The position numbers were made by a program, and so were the translations under genes. Shown in pieces: positions 24,789 to 32,995 of a stretch of DNA of 64,000 nucleotides (its first letter is position 1; every line of letters starts with the position of its first letter). Under the pieces are notes generated by a model. It was not told the origin of the DNA. It made no database searches and was given only the letters and a program-made list of their open reading frames with translations. The stretch comes from Myxococcales bacterium (GTDB taxonomy: Bacteria > Myxococcota_A > Polyangia > Polyangiales > Houyiibacteriaceae), in NCBI GenBank assembly GCA_029861865.1, contig JAOTYL010000006.1:124001-188000 (forward strand), written 5' to 3'.

Positions 24789-27152
24789 CTATTCGGCGGC
24801 CGCCGGCGCGGACGTGGGGTCGGGCACCGAAACCAGCCCGAGTATCTCGTCGACTCGGGACACGAGGCAGATCTCGATGCCTTCGCGGATCTCCTCGGGA
24901 ACTTCTTCGAGGTCTGGCTCGTTGCGCTTCGGCAATAAGATGCGCTTCACGCCTGCGCGATAGGCAGCGAGGCACTTTTCTTTGATCCCCCCGACCTTGA
25001 GCACGTTGCCGCGCAGGGTGATCTCGCCGCTCATCGCCACGTCGGGTCGCACCTTGAGCTCGGTGAGCAGTGAGGCAAGTGCCACGTAGAGCGGGACCCC
25101 TGCCGAGGCGCCGTCTTTGGGAGTTGCACCAGCCGGCAGATGGATGTGAATGTCGATGTGGCTGACGAAGTCCTCTGCGAGGCCGAGGTCCACGGCCCGC
25201 GCGCGGACGAAAGTGAACGCCGCGGCAGCCGATTCTTTGAGGACGTCTCCCATGTTCCCGGTCAGGTGAAGCTTGCCCGTACCGGGCATTCGGGTGGCTT
25301 CGACGAAGAGCAGATCGCCTCCAGCCGGCGTCCACGCCAAACCCGTTGCGACTCCCGGGCGAGCCGCCCGCTCGGGTTTTTGCCTCTTTGCCTTGGCGGC
25401 GCCCAAGACCTCGGCGACGAACGGCGGATCGGCCATGATCGACACGTCTTCTCCGTTCGCGAGGCGCACCGCCACGGCGCGGCACACCGCCGCGGCCTGT
25501 TGCTCCAGCTTTCGAACCCCCGCTTCGTGTGTGTACGACTCGATCATGACGTCGATCGCTTCGTCCGAAAAGTCGAGCCGCTCGATCGACAGGCCGTGCT
25601 CGTGAAGTTGCCTCGGAACCAGAAAATCGCGCGCGATCGAGCGCTTCTCCCGGGGTGTGTAGCCGGGAATTTCGATCACTTCCATGCGATCGAGCAGTGG
25701 GCTCGGAATCGTGCTCCGTTGATTCGCCGTCGCGATGAACATCACCTTGCTGAGATCGAAGGGCGCGTCGATGTAATGATCGGTGAACTGATTGTTCTGC
25801 TCTGGGTCGAGCACTTCGAGGAGCGCGCTCGACGGATCACCGCGCGGGTCTCGGCCGAGCTTATCGATCTCGTCGAGGATCATCACCGGGTTGTTCGAAC
25901 TTGCCTTTTTGAGGCCGGAGATGATGCGTCCGGGGAAAGCGCCCACGTACGTGCGTCGGTGCCCACGGATCTCGGCTTCGTCGTAAACGCCACCGAGCGA
26001 CACGCGAACGAACTGTCTGCCGGCGGCTCGTGCGATCGATCGTGCAAGAGACGTCTTGCCGACCCCGGGAGGACCGACGAAACAGAGAATCGGAGCGCGA
26101 CCGTCCCGCCGAAGCTTTCGGACTGCGATGTACTCGACGATGCGCTTCTTAGGCTTCTCGAGGCCGAAGTGGTCTTCGTCGAGCACGGTCCGAGCCTGCG
26201 TCACATCGAGGCGGTCGGGCGTCGATTTCTTCCATGGAAGGTCCGCAAGCCATTCGACGTAGGATCGGGCAACTTGGTACTCGCTGCTCGCGGTATTCAT
26301 ATTGCTCATCCGTCGTAGCTCTCGCTTGGCCGATTGCTCCGCGTCCGAAGGGAGGCCTGACAGTGCAATGCGTTCGCGAAGGGCCTCGATTTCGTCCTCG
26401 TCCACATCGGTTTCGCCAAGCTCGCGTCGAATGGCCTTGACCTGCTGTCTGAGCAAATACTCCCTTTGAGAGCTCGACATTTCTTCTTCGACCATCGTCG
26501 ATATCTCTTGCTTCACCCGCAAGACTTCGTTCTGGCGTTGCACCTGGTCGAGCACTTTTCGGATGCGGTCGCGAACATCGAGGGTCTCGAGCACCTCTTG
26601 CTTGGACTCGTTCGACACTGGGAGGTTCGACTCGATCAGGTCTGCGAGGGCACCGGGTTCTCGCACGTTGTCCAGGATGTGAAGCGACTCACGCGACGCG
26701 GTGGGCAGGTCGTTCAAAAGCTTGCGCGCGGATTCGCGCAAGTGCGCCGAAAGCGCCTCGATTTCGACATCGACGGTGGGAGCCTCTCGGAATCGCTGCA
26801 CTCGTGCTCGCATCGTGGGGTGGCGGCCAAGGGGTTCCTCGATGCGCATCCGGCTGACGCCCTGGAGCACGACGCTGTACTGGCCCGAGTTCAACCGGAT
26901 CACTTTCAGGACGCGTGCGATCGTGCCGGTCTGATATACTTGCTCGAACGTGGGATCCTCCACTTCGGGCTTGTGCTGGGTAACCACTCCAATCGCAGGT
27001 CGCTCGCGGCCGCACGCCTCTTCGATCAGGCGGACCGAACGTGCACGACCCACGTTGACCGGCACCACCGTAGCCGGAAACAGCACTGAGTTCCGAAGCG
27101 GCAGGATCGGCAATATCGGTTCGGCGCCTGCGGGAAAAATCGAATCAGACAT
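24789..27152 (-). CDS. lon: ATP-dependent protease Lon
   Basis: 787 residues, normal length. N-terminal substrate-binding domain (LPILPLRNSVLFPATVVPVNVGR), central AAA+ module with Walker A GPPGVGKT and a DEIDKLG Walker B, and the C-terminal serine protease domain with the Ser-Lys dyad: PKDGASAGV (Ser) and GGIKEKCLAA (Lys). The family usually reads PKDGPSAG; the Pro-to-Ala change is conservative. Myxobacteria often carry two Lon paralogues; which this is cannot be told here. Confidence 0.97.
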   Translation of the reverse strand: MSDSIFPAGAEPILPILPLRNSVLFPATVVPVNVGRARSVRLIEEACGRERPAIGVVTQHKPEVEDPTFEQVYQTGTIARVLKVIRLNSGQYSVVLQGVSRMRIEEPLGRHPTMRARVQRFREAPTVDVEIEALSAHLRESARKLLNDLPTASRESLHILDNVREPGALADLIESNLPVSNESKQEVLETLDVRDRIRKVLDQVQRQNEVLRVKQEISTMVEEEMSSSQREYLLRQQVKAIRRELGETDVDEDEIEALRERIALSGLPSDAEQSAKRELRRMSNMNTASSEYQVARSYVEWLADLPWKKSTPDRLDVTQARTVLDEDHFGLEKPKKRIVEYIAVRKLRRDGRAPILCFVGPPGVGKTSLARSIARAAGRQFVRVSLGGVYDEAEIRGHRRTYVGAFPGRIISGLKKASSNNPVMILDEIDKLGRDPRGDPSSALLEVLDPEQNNQFTDHYIDAPFDLSKVMFIATANQRSTIPSPLLDRMEVIEIPGYTPREKRSIARDFLVPRQLHEHGLSIERLDFSDEAIDVMIESYTHEAGVRKLEQQAAAVCRAVAVRLANGEDVSIMADPPFVAEVLGAAKAKRQKPERAARPGVATGLAWTPAGGDLLFVEATRMPGTGKLHLTGNMGDVLKESAAAAFTFVRARAVDLGLAEDFVSHIDIHIHLPAGATPKDGASAGVPLYVALASLLTELKVRPDVAMSGEITLRGNVLKVGGIKEKCLAAYRAGVKRILLPKRNEPDLEEVPEEIREGIEICLVSRVDEILGLVSVPDPTSAPAAAE

Positions 27153-27271
27153 TGGATTTGCCTAACGATATTCGAGATGTACGGCGCCAGCAACGTGGCG
27201 CCGAGGTCGGGTAGCGCGGCGAGCCGAGGGCTGGTATCAATCGGGCGCCCGAGATGCTGGAAAGGAAGCTA

Positions 27272-27400
27272 ATGAGGGGTGTGGGTGTGCTCGGTTTGGC
27301 GGCGCTTTGCGGCTGCCACGGCGGGATCACGCTTCATACGATTGTACTGCTGATCTCGCTCGGTATCTTTGTGGGCACGATCTTGCTGGATCGATCCTAG
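27272..27400 (+). CDS. Mini-lipoprotein, 42 residues
   Basis: A short frame ATG 27272 to TAG 27398-27400, preceded by a good ribosome site (GGAAAGGAAGCT). It encodes a hydrophobic N-terminus with a possible lipobox LCGC, a short polar stretch (HGGITLHT) and a second hydrophobic segment (IVLLISLGIFVGTILL), ending in RS. An in-frame ATG at 27254 is also possible. It ends two bases before the GTG of the next gene, which supports a translated operon. Function unknown. Confidence 0.45.
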   Translation: MRGVGVLGLAALCGCHGGITLHTIVLLISLGIFVGTILLDRS

Positions 27401-27402
27401 CC

Positions 27403-28452
27403 GTGGCTGCGCCCGAACTTCGCAAGCTGAGTGACTTCACGTTGGCGGACCTCGAGGGTATCCGCGTGCTCTTGCGGGGTGGGTCCGTAGTCGACTGGCA
27501 TCGGCTCAACTTTGCCGCCGAAGCCGAGGCTCGAAGATTCATTGCCGTACAAGAGATCGACCTCGACGATCCCAGAGACCGAGCTCGGGTCGAACAGATC
27601 AAAGAAGCTGCGATCGACTACCTTCGACGCCACTTCGACTTTCCCGTCCCCAAGCCGGTTGCAAAGAGGGACCTGGTGGGGCTCTTGATGCTGGCCTCGT
27701 CGAAGGGACATCGGCAGATTTGTGCGTGCGCGATTTTGAAGGTGATGCACATCATTCATCACCTCGAGGCGCGCGAGCTGTTGTTCTTGTTGCCGGTCGC
27801 CGATGAAGAGATCTTCCACCTCGTCGAGCGCAAGGTCTACCAAGTCATGGGGGCTGCGCTCGCAAACGATTTTCCGATCTTGGAGTTCATCGGAGGCCGA
27901 AAGAACAAGGACTCGCTCTACACCAAGCTCCTTTCGAAGCCTGACGTGAGCGCGTCCCAGATCTACGACAAGGTCCGGTTTCGCATCGTCACGCGCTCCG
28001 CGAAAGACATCTTCCCGGTGCTCAATTTCATTCAACGGAGCGTCGTGCCTTTCAACTTCATCATCCCGGGGCAGTCGACGAACACTCTCTTACGATTTCA
28101 CGAGTACTGTCGCTCCGAGCCCACCCTCGACGAGCTCGCGGCGTCTTTGCAGCTCCCGCTCGACGTCGAAGACGGGCTGTCGCCCATCGACAACCGATTT
28201 ACCGCACCGAGCTATCGCGTGGTGCACTTCGTCGCTGACGTTCCGGTTCTCGTGCCGCAGCACGTGCTCGATGCAGCGGCGTCGGCCACGGCGAATCTCG
28301 GACGGATCATATTCGTCCAGGCTGAGTTCCAGGTGATCGATAGGGCAACCGACCAGGTCAACGAATCGGGCGATGCCAGCCACGAAAACTACAAAGAGCG
28401 GCAAAAGCTCGCCGTCATGCACCGACTCAAAGTAGGCGGCCTCTTGAAATAG
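27403..28452 (+). CDS. Conserved myxobacterial protein of unknown function
   Basis: 349 residues from the GTG at 27403 (an upstream start at 27307 overlaps the mini-lipoprotein and is rejected). It is soluble, without signal peptide. It has a mixed alpha/beta composition with a recognisable mid-region (RNKDSLYTKLLSKPDVSASQIYDKVRFRIVTR), recalling a nucleotidyltransferase/RelA-like segment, but no full motif is visible. I recall homologous proteins mainly from Myxococcota (annotated TIGR04552), not verified. Function unknown. Confidence 0.55.
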   Translation: MAAPELRKLSDFTLADLEGIRVLLRGGSVVDWHRLNFAAEAEARRFIAVQEIDLDDPRDRARVEQIKEAAIDYLRRHFDFPVPKPVAKRDLVGLLMLASSKGHRQICACAILKVMHIIHHLEARELLFLLPVADEEIFHLVERKVYQVMGAALANDFPILEFIGGRKNKDSLYTKLLSKPDVSASQIYDKVRFRIVTRSAKDIFPVLNFIQRSVVPFNFIIPGQSTNTLLRFHEYCRSEPTLDELAASLQLPLDVEDGLSPIDNRFTAPSYRVVHFVADVPVLVPQHVLDAAASATANLGRIIFVQAEFQVIDRATDQVNESGDASHENYKERQKLAVMHRLKVGGLLK

Positions 28453-28466
28453 GGGACAGTCCCCTT
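28451..28466. terminator. Palindromic terminator between convergent genes (repeat copy 3)
   Basis: AGGGGAC, A, GTCCCCT (28451-28465) between the convergent gene ends at 28452 and 28470. Same core as at 4946 and 17701. The T-run is short (TTCTCC). Confidence 0.6.
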
Positions 28467-28469
28467 CTC

Positions 28470-30512
28470 CTATTTGCGGGTCTTGATTGTGATCTCTTGA
28501 TTGGCTTGGTTGCCCGCTGCATCGAACGCGCGGATGGCGACGATGTGACTCTTGCCGGGCAGAGCTCCTAAGTCGAGCTCGAACTCTTTGCTCCGGCTAT
28601 CGAGCAACAAGTCCTTGGGAAAGACGTCACGCCATACGCCTGCGTCGATTGAAGCCTGAATGCGCGCAATCGGTCCGAGCGAATCGACGACTCGACCTTC
28701 GACACGCCGGTTGCGATACCCAAGCTTCTCGATGCGAGGTGGATGGTTGTCGATGAGAATGGGCTCCGATACCGCTTCCGAGTCAAGCATGAGGTTGGCC
28801 GGGTTGGCTTCTTCGTCGGACGCCTCGACCCTCACCACGTAGTACCCGTCGGGAATGCTACCCGTGTCCCAGGTGTACTTTGGTTCGTTGACCACCCGAT
28901 CTTCGAGGAACATCGGTCGCCATACCGGCTGCCCCTCCTGCTGATACGAAAGGCGATAGCGCAATACGTCGCCGTCCGGGTTGTCGACAGCCCAAGTGAG
29001 ATTCAACAACGTGCTTGGCGCTGGCGGCCGTTGGGCCGGCGCGCCAGGCTTCGGTGGAGGTGGTGTGCCTGCGATCGACGAAACTCGCGCTCTTTGGTTT
29101 TGGGGTAGGTAGTAGAGCTCGACAGCACGAAGCTCTGCGGACGCGTCGGTTGGAAAGAGGGCGCGCACCTGCGCAAACCGTCCAGGTGGGCTCCCGACAC
29201 GACCCGGCTCCCTGAGCCTCTTCGACCAAGAGCTCCAGGTATCGTCCGGTTCCTTCGTGTTGCCGGAGCGGGTCTGAAAGGTCAGCTTGCCGCGGCCCCG
29301 CCAGGTCAGCCGCCCCCACTGTGATCCGAACCCGGTGTCGAGGGAATCGCTGGTCCACACCGGTTTACGAGGCGTACCTCGCTCGACCCAATAGATCGAT
29401 GCCCCGTCGCCCGTGACGAAGACCGGCGTCTTCGAGCGTAGTGAGAGGCCGAGCACTTGCCGCTCTTCGACGTCTGCCCAAATCGCGTACTTGGCATCGG
29501 GCTCGACTCGAAAGACCTGACCTTGAGTTGCGCCGCCGGCGAAAATCGCTCCGTCGGTTCCCCACTCGACCGCGGTAAAGTGCGTATCCTGGCGATCGAG
29601 CAGACGCTCGACGCGACCGTCGTTGGAAACACGCCAGAGCTGGCCCTTGCCTGGGCGAGGGCGGCCTATGCGGCTCGCGGCGGCCGCAGCAGAGGGCGCC
29701 GGCACTGGTGCCGGAGCGCCCGCCGTGAACCTAGCGCCGGGCTGCGTCTTGAACTCGTTTGCGGCGACTGCAAGTTGGCCGTCGTAGTAGTCGATCGCCG
29801 TCACTTCATTGCCTGGAAAGTCGTGGACGACCGTCACCTTGTCATCCGACGCGACCTTCATCACCAGGGCGCTGTCACTGGTGCCCGCATAGATCGTGCC
29901 CTTGCCGTCGCCCGCGAGCGACATGACGTGCGAGGAGTCGCCCTTGTGCAGAATCTTGGCTGCGCCAACCGGATTGATCGAGAAGATCGCTCCTTCCGGC
30001 CCCGTGCCGGCGATCAGGCGCCGGCGCTTCGAGTCGTAGTGCAGCGCCCAGATGTGCTTCGCGCCCTCGGGCTTCGAAAAATGTTCGATCTTGCCGGACT
30101 TGGGGTTGATCTTGAAGATCCGACCGTTGGGCAGCGTGCCGGCGTAGAGCGTTCCGTCGGTGGCAAACGCCAACGAAGATACCAACAGCTCACCTGTCGC
30201 GTATTTCTTGGTCGGCTTCATCTTGTCAAAGCGGTAGACCATCCCGCTCGTGCCCGTGCCGACGTACACGACGTTGCCACGCTCCGCGACGCTGTACGCG
30301 ATGGGCACGTTCTCGAGCTCCGTACGCTTTTTCGATGCCCCGAGCCGTACGGCGCCGTCGGAGTGCACCGCCGTCCCTTCGAGCTCACCGGTCGAGAAGC
30401 TCTCGGCGCTGTCGATCGTGAAGTGTTGAGTCGTAACCGCGGCCACAGTGACACTCGAAGCGATCATGAGGCCGGCGAGCGCGATTGGGATTGTCGTTCT
30501 TGAGATGTTCAT
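28470..30512 (-). CDS. Secreted beta-propeller-like protein with C-terminal Fn3/Ig-like domains
   Basis: 680 residues. Signal peptide of about 24 residues. Residues about 60-400 contain repeated beta-blade motifs (GTGTSGMVYRF, LPNGRIFKINPKSGKI, GPEGAIFSINPVG, GKGQLWRVSNDG), a propeller-like sensor or binding domain. Residues about 400-680 look like fibronectin/Ig-like domains (YTWDTGSIPDGYYVVRVEASDEEANPAN). It is probably surface-exposed. The gene starts five bases before the end of the S55 peptidase gene, a likely operon. Confidence 0.6.
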   Translation of the reverse strand: MNISRTTIPIALAGLMIASSVTVAAVTTQHFTIDSAESFSTGELEGTAVHSDGAVRLGASKKRTELENVPIAYSVAERGNVVYVGTGTSGMVYRFDKMKPTKKYATGELLVSSLAFATDGTLYAGTLPNGRIFKINPKSGKIEHFSKPEGAKHIWALHYDSKRRRLIAGTGPEGAIFSINPVGAAKILHKGDSSHVMSLAGDGKGTIYAGTSDSALVMKVASDDKVTVVHDFPGNEVTAIDYYDGQLAVAANEFKTQPGARFTAGAPAPVPAPSAAAAASRIGRPRPGKGQLWRVSNDGRVERLLDRQDTHFTAVEWGTDGAIFAGGATQGQVFRVEPDAKYAIWADVEERQVLGLSLRSKTPVFVTGDGASIYWVERGTPRKPVWTSDSLDTGFGSQWGRLTWRGRGKLTFQTRSGNTKEPDDTWSSWSKRLREPGRVGSPPGRFAQVRALFPTDASAELRAVELYYLPQNQRARVSSIAGTPPPPKPGAPAQRPPAPSTLLNLTWAVDNPDGDVLRYRLSYQQEGQPVWRPMFLEDRVVNEPKYTWDTGSIPDGYYVVRVEASDEEANPANLMLDSEAVSEPILIDNHPPRIEKLGYRNRRVEGRVVDSLGPIARIQASIDAGVWRDVFPKDLLLDSRSKEFELDLGALPGKSHIVAIRAFDAAGNQANQEITIKTRK

Positions 30513-30517
30513 GTGTG

Positions 30518-32389
30518 CTATTTGCCCAGAAACTGGTCTCGGGCGATCTCGCGCACCCGCAGACGAAGGTTAGCCCCTCCAGTCACGACTTGCGGCATCT
30601 TCACTTCGGTGTGCGACCTGGTGACGAACGGTCGGCTGTTTTCGGTGGTGCTTACCAGTTGGAGCGAATTCAGTGCAGAGGCGGGAAGCGAGTCGACGAC
30701 ATGGCCCTCGAACCGAAGACCTCGGCTGGGCATCCGCAAAGAGACGACCATCGACGTCGCGGGGTATCGCTCGGTGGCCTGTTCGATCAAGTCATCGAGG
30801 GAGCCCGGGCGAGGGCGCTCGATCTGAACCCTGTTCCCGGCGGAGATCGAGACGTTGACCGTCTGGCCGGCGGCGGCCTCGGGGATTCGGATCTTGACGG
30901 CCCGCGTCGTTTCGCCCGTTCCTACCTGTCGAAGACGAACGTAGATAGTGACCTCTTGGCCCGGGTCGACTTCGTCGAACGCGATCGAGGCATCCGAGAT
31001 TTGGAAGACATCTCGGCTGAACTCGAGGTCGAGGTCGAGCTCGACCGAGGTGATGCGAGAGACCACGAAAGGATTGGCGAACGCCACCTCCATCAACGAG
31101 AACATTCGGAGCTGTGACAATGCAAGCGGGCTCGCCGCACCCATCGGCGAAAACCCCTGCTCATCGAGCTCAACAACCCCGTGGCCTTCGATCCCGACCT
31201 TGCTGCGCGCGCGAAAAATCACATCGTCGACGTCCCCTGCTGTCGATTTGAGGGCGTTGGCGATCACGGCGAATGCGATCGCCGGGGTGAGCGCCCGATG
31301 GCTCGCGACCCCGACGTTCCATTCGGTTTTTCGGGCGCCCTCTGCACCGCGAACCCGAATGCGCACCGGAATGCGGGCGGCTTGGATCTCGGGGTCCACG
31401 ACGATCGCAGCCTGCCGGTCCTGGACGAGGGTACCCAAGGGTCGTGCCGCCTCGGCGATCTTGAAGGAACGAAACTCACTCACCAGCACGTGAAGGACAC
31501 GTGCCGTTGCCGTCGGAAGCCCTACCGCCCCAGCGTCCATCATGGGGTGCCCAAACGCCAGCGCGCGATCTCCTGATGCGACGTAAGTGACGGTGCCAAC
31601 GCCGACCATTGAAACATCTCCTTGAGCGAGCTCGACTGCTATGGCTCCGCCATTTTCGAAGTCGGTTGGCCCGCCCCTGCCGGAGCCGCTCGAGCCGGCC
31701 TGGGTCGCTTCGAAACCGAGTGGGCGGAGCTCGTCAGCCACCATCTTCGCCACTGAGTCGGTGAGGCCGCCAAGCATCACAGGGGTGGTCGCGGCTTTCA
31801 TGCCTACCGGACCGTCGGAGCCAACCCGCCTCTTGGCTACCGCGCGGACCACGGAGAACGCGTCGACCTCTTGACCGCCGGCGAATGGGGGGAGACCCGC
31901 GAATCGTTGGTTCGAAGGTCGAGCTCTCGTCCGGCTCGCGCGCGGGTTCTTCCCTGGCAGAGGTTTCGCGCCGGGGAACATCTCGAGTCGCACCGGCCGC
32001 TTGAGCTCGGCCAGCATGTTGGCGATTGGTGTTACCCCGACGACAGGGTCGGTCCCGTACGGCCAACCGTACGCATAGGCGCCGGCGAGCCGTCCATCGA
32101 AATAGACCGGGCTCCCGCTCATGCCGGCCACCCCGCGTGCCCGATCGAGCAGCGGATGTGGGGTGCGGACCAAGATCAAGTCCTGAGAGGGGCGAAAATT
32201 CCGAAGGACATCGATGACTTCGACGTCGAAGCGCTCCGGCTCGGTGCCCTTCAGCACCGTGAGACCATACCCCTTCATTCCAGGTCGAATCTCATCGACC
32301 CCGATGAAGCCCGGTGACGACTGCGCGATAGCGGCCCCCACGAGGGACGCGCTCAGCACGAAGCACAAGCCAGACAGCAGCCGTTTCAC
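30518..32389 (-). CDS. Secreted SpoIVB-type (S55) peptidase
   Basis: 623 residues from the GTG at 32389. This start gives a normal signal peptide (LLSGLCFVLSASLVGAAIAQ) while the longer TTG start at 32431 lies inside the upstream gene's end. The S55 domain is clear: FIGVDEIRPGMKGYGLTVLKG, then GVAGMSGSPVYFDGRLAGA with the catalytic Ser of MSGSP. Bacillus SpoIVB is the founding member, cleaving to activate sigma factor processing in sporulation; myxobacterial homologues are usually uncharacterised. Context with a propeller protein suggests a cell-surface role. Confidence 0.8.
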   Translation of the reverse strand: MKRLLSGLCFVLSASLVGAAIAQSSPGFIGVDEIRPGMKGYGLTVLKGTEPERFDVEVIDVLRNFRPSQDLILVRTPHPLLDRARGVAGMSGSPVYFDGRLAGAYAYGWPYGTDPVVGVTPIANMLAELKRPVRLEMFPGAKPLPGKNPRASRTRARPSNQRFAGLPPFAGGQEVDAFSVVRAVAKRRVGSDGPVGMKAATTPVMLGGLTDSVAKMVADELRPLGFEATQAGSSGSGRGGPTDFENGGAIAVELAQGDVSMVGVGTVTYVASGDRALAFGHPMMDAGAVGLPTATARVLHVLVSEFRSFKIAEAARPLGTLVQDRQAAIVVDPEIQAARIPVRIRVRGAEGARKTEWNVGVASHRALTPAIAFAVIANALKSTAGDVDDVIFRARSKVGIEGHGVVELDEQGFSPMGAASPLALSQLRMFSLMEVAFANPFVVSRITSVELDLDLEFSRDVFQISDASIAFDEVDPGQEVTIYVRLRQVGTGETTRAVKIRIPEAAAGQTVNVSISAGNRVQIERPRPGSLDDLIEQATERYPATSMVVSLRMPSRGLRFEGHVVDSLPASALNSLQLVSTTENSRPFVTRSHTEVKMPQVVTGGANLRLRVREIARDQFLGK

Positions 32390-32408
32390 CGCCGACCAGC
32401 CTAGCAGG

Positions 32409-32885
32409 TTACTCCGCGGGAGCCGGCGCAAGTTGAAGTGATTCGATCAGCGCTCGGAGCGCATCGAACCGGAATGGCTTGGCAAGATAGGCAGCTATGT
32501 GGGGGGACGCGGTCTTTCGGATGGGCTCAGCGACCTCCTCCCCCATCAGGATCACCACGAGGTTCGGGTTGTGGGCACGAAGCCTCCTCGCCACCTCGAG
32601 GCCGCTCATGCCGGGCAGGCGTGCCGCGACTAGAGCAAGGTCTGCACGCCACTCCGAGATCACTGTGAGCGCCCCATCCCCCGAGCCCGTCCCAACGACT
32701 CGGTTGCCGTCTACCGTCAACATGCGGGCGAGGTGCCACTGGAGATCCGGATCGCTCTCGACGACGAGCACGCTCCGATGCCGCGGACGGCTCTCCGCGA
32801 TCGATTTCGCGGCACTTTCGAGCATATCTGAGCTTGGTTCGATCCCCATGACTCCGTGCCAATCGCTTGCAGCGTCGGCTCTCAT
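32409..32885 (-). CDS. Degenerate receiver-domain protein (pseudo-REC)
   Basis: 158 residues from ATG 32885 (a GTG at 32900 is also possible). The receiver fold is recognisable from SVLVVESDPDLQWHLARML through LPGMSGLEVARRLRAH to AAYLAKPFRFDALRALI. The phospho-accepting Asp should precede LPGMSG, but the sequence is ADLALVAARLPGMSG, with Ala87 in its place; the Thr/Ser switch is Met114. The acidic pocket residue (E43/D45) and the Lys (K136) remain. There is no effector domain. It cannot work by ordinary phosphorelay and may be constitutive or ligand-bound. Confidence 0.75.
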   Translation of the reverse strand: MRADAASDWHGVMGIEPSSDMLESAAKSIAESRPRHRSVLVVESDPDLQWHLARMLTVDGNRVVGTGSGDGALTVISEWRADLALVAARLPGMSGLEVARRLRAHNPNLVVILMGEEVAEPIRKTASPHIAAYLAKPFRFDALRALIESLQLAPAPAE

Positions 32886-32995
32886 TTGAACAGGGAGCAC
32901 CCCTCATTTGTTCCGGCTCCCAGCTCGGGAGTCAGTGTAGAGATCTCCGGAGGTCGATGCAATCGATCCGGACGGAACCCCGTCATTTCCGGAGG

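Noticed and set aside
25140-26318. 392-codon plus-strand frame opposite lon
   Set aside because: Antisense shadow with no signal of its own; Lon is unmistakable on the other strand.
29457-30503. 348-codon plus-strand frame opposite the beta-propeller gene
   Set aside because: Antisense shadow; the minus-strand protein has a signal peptide and repeated blades.
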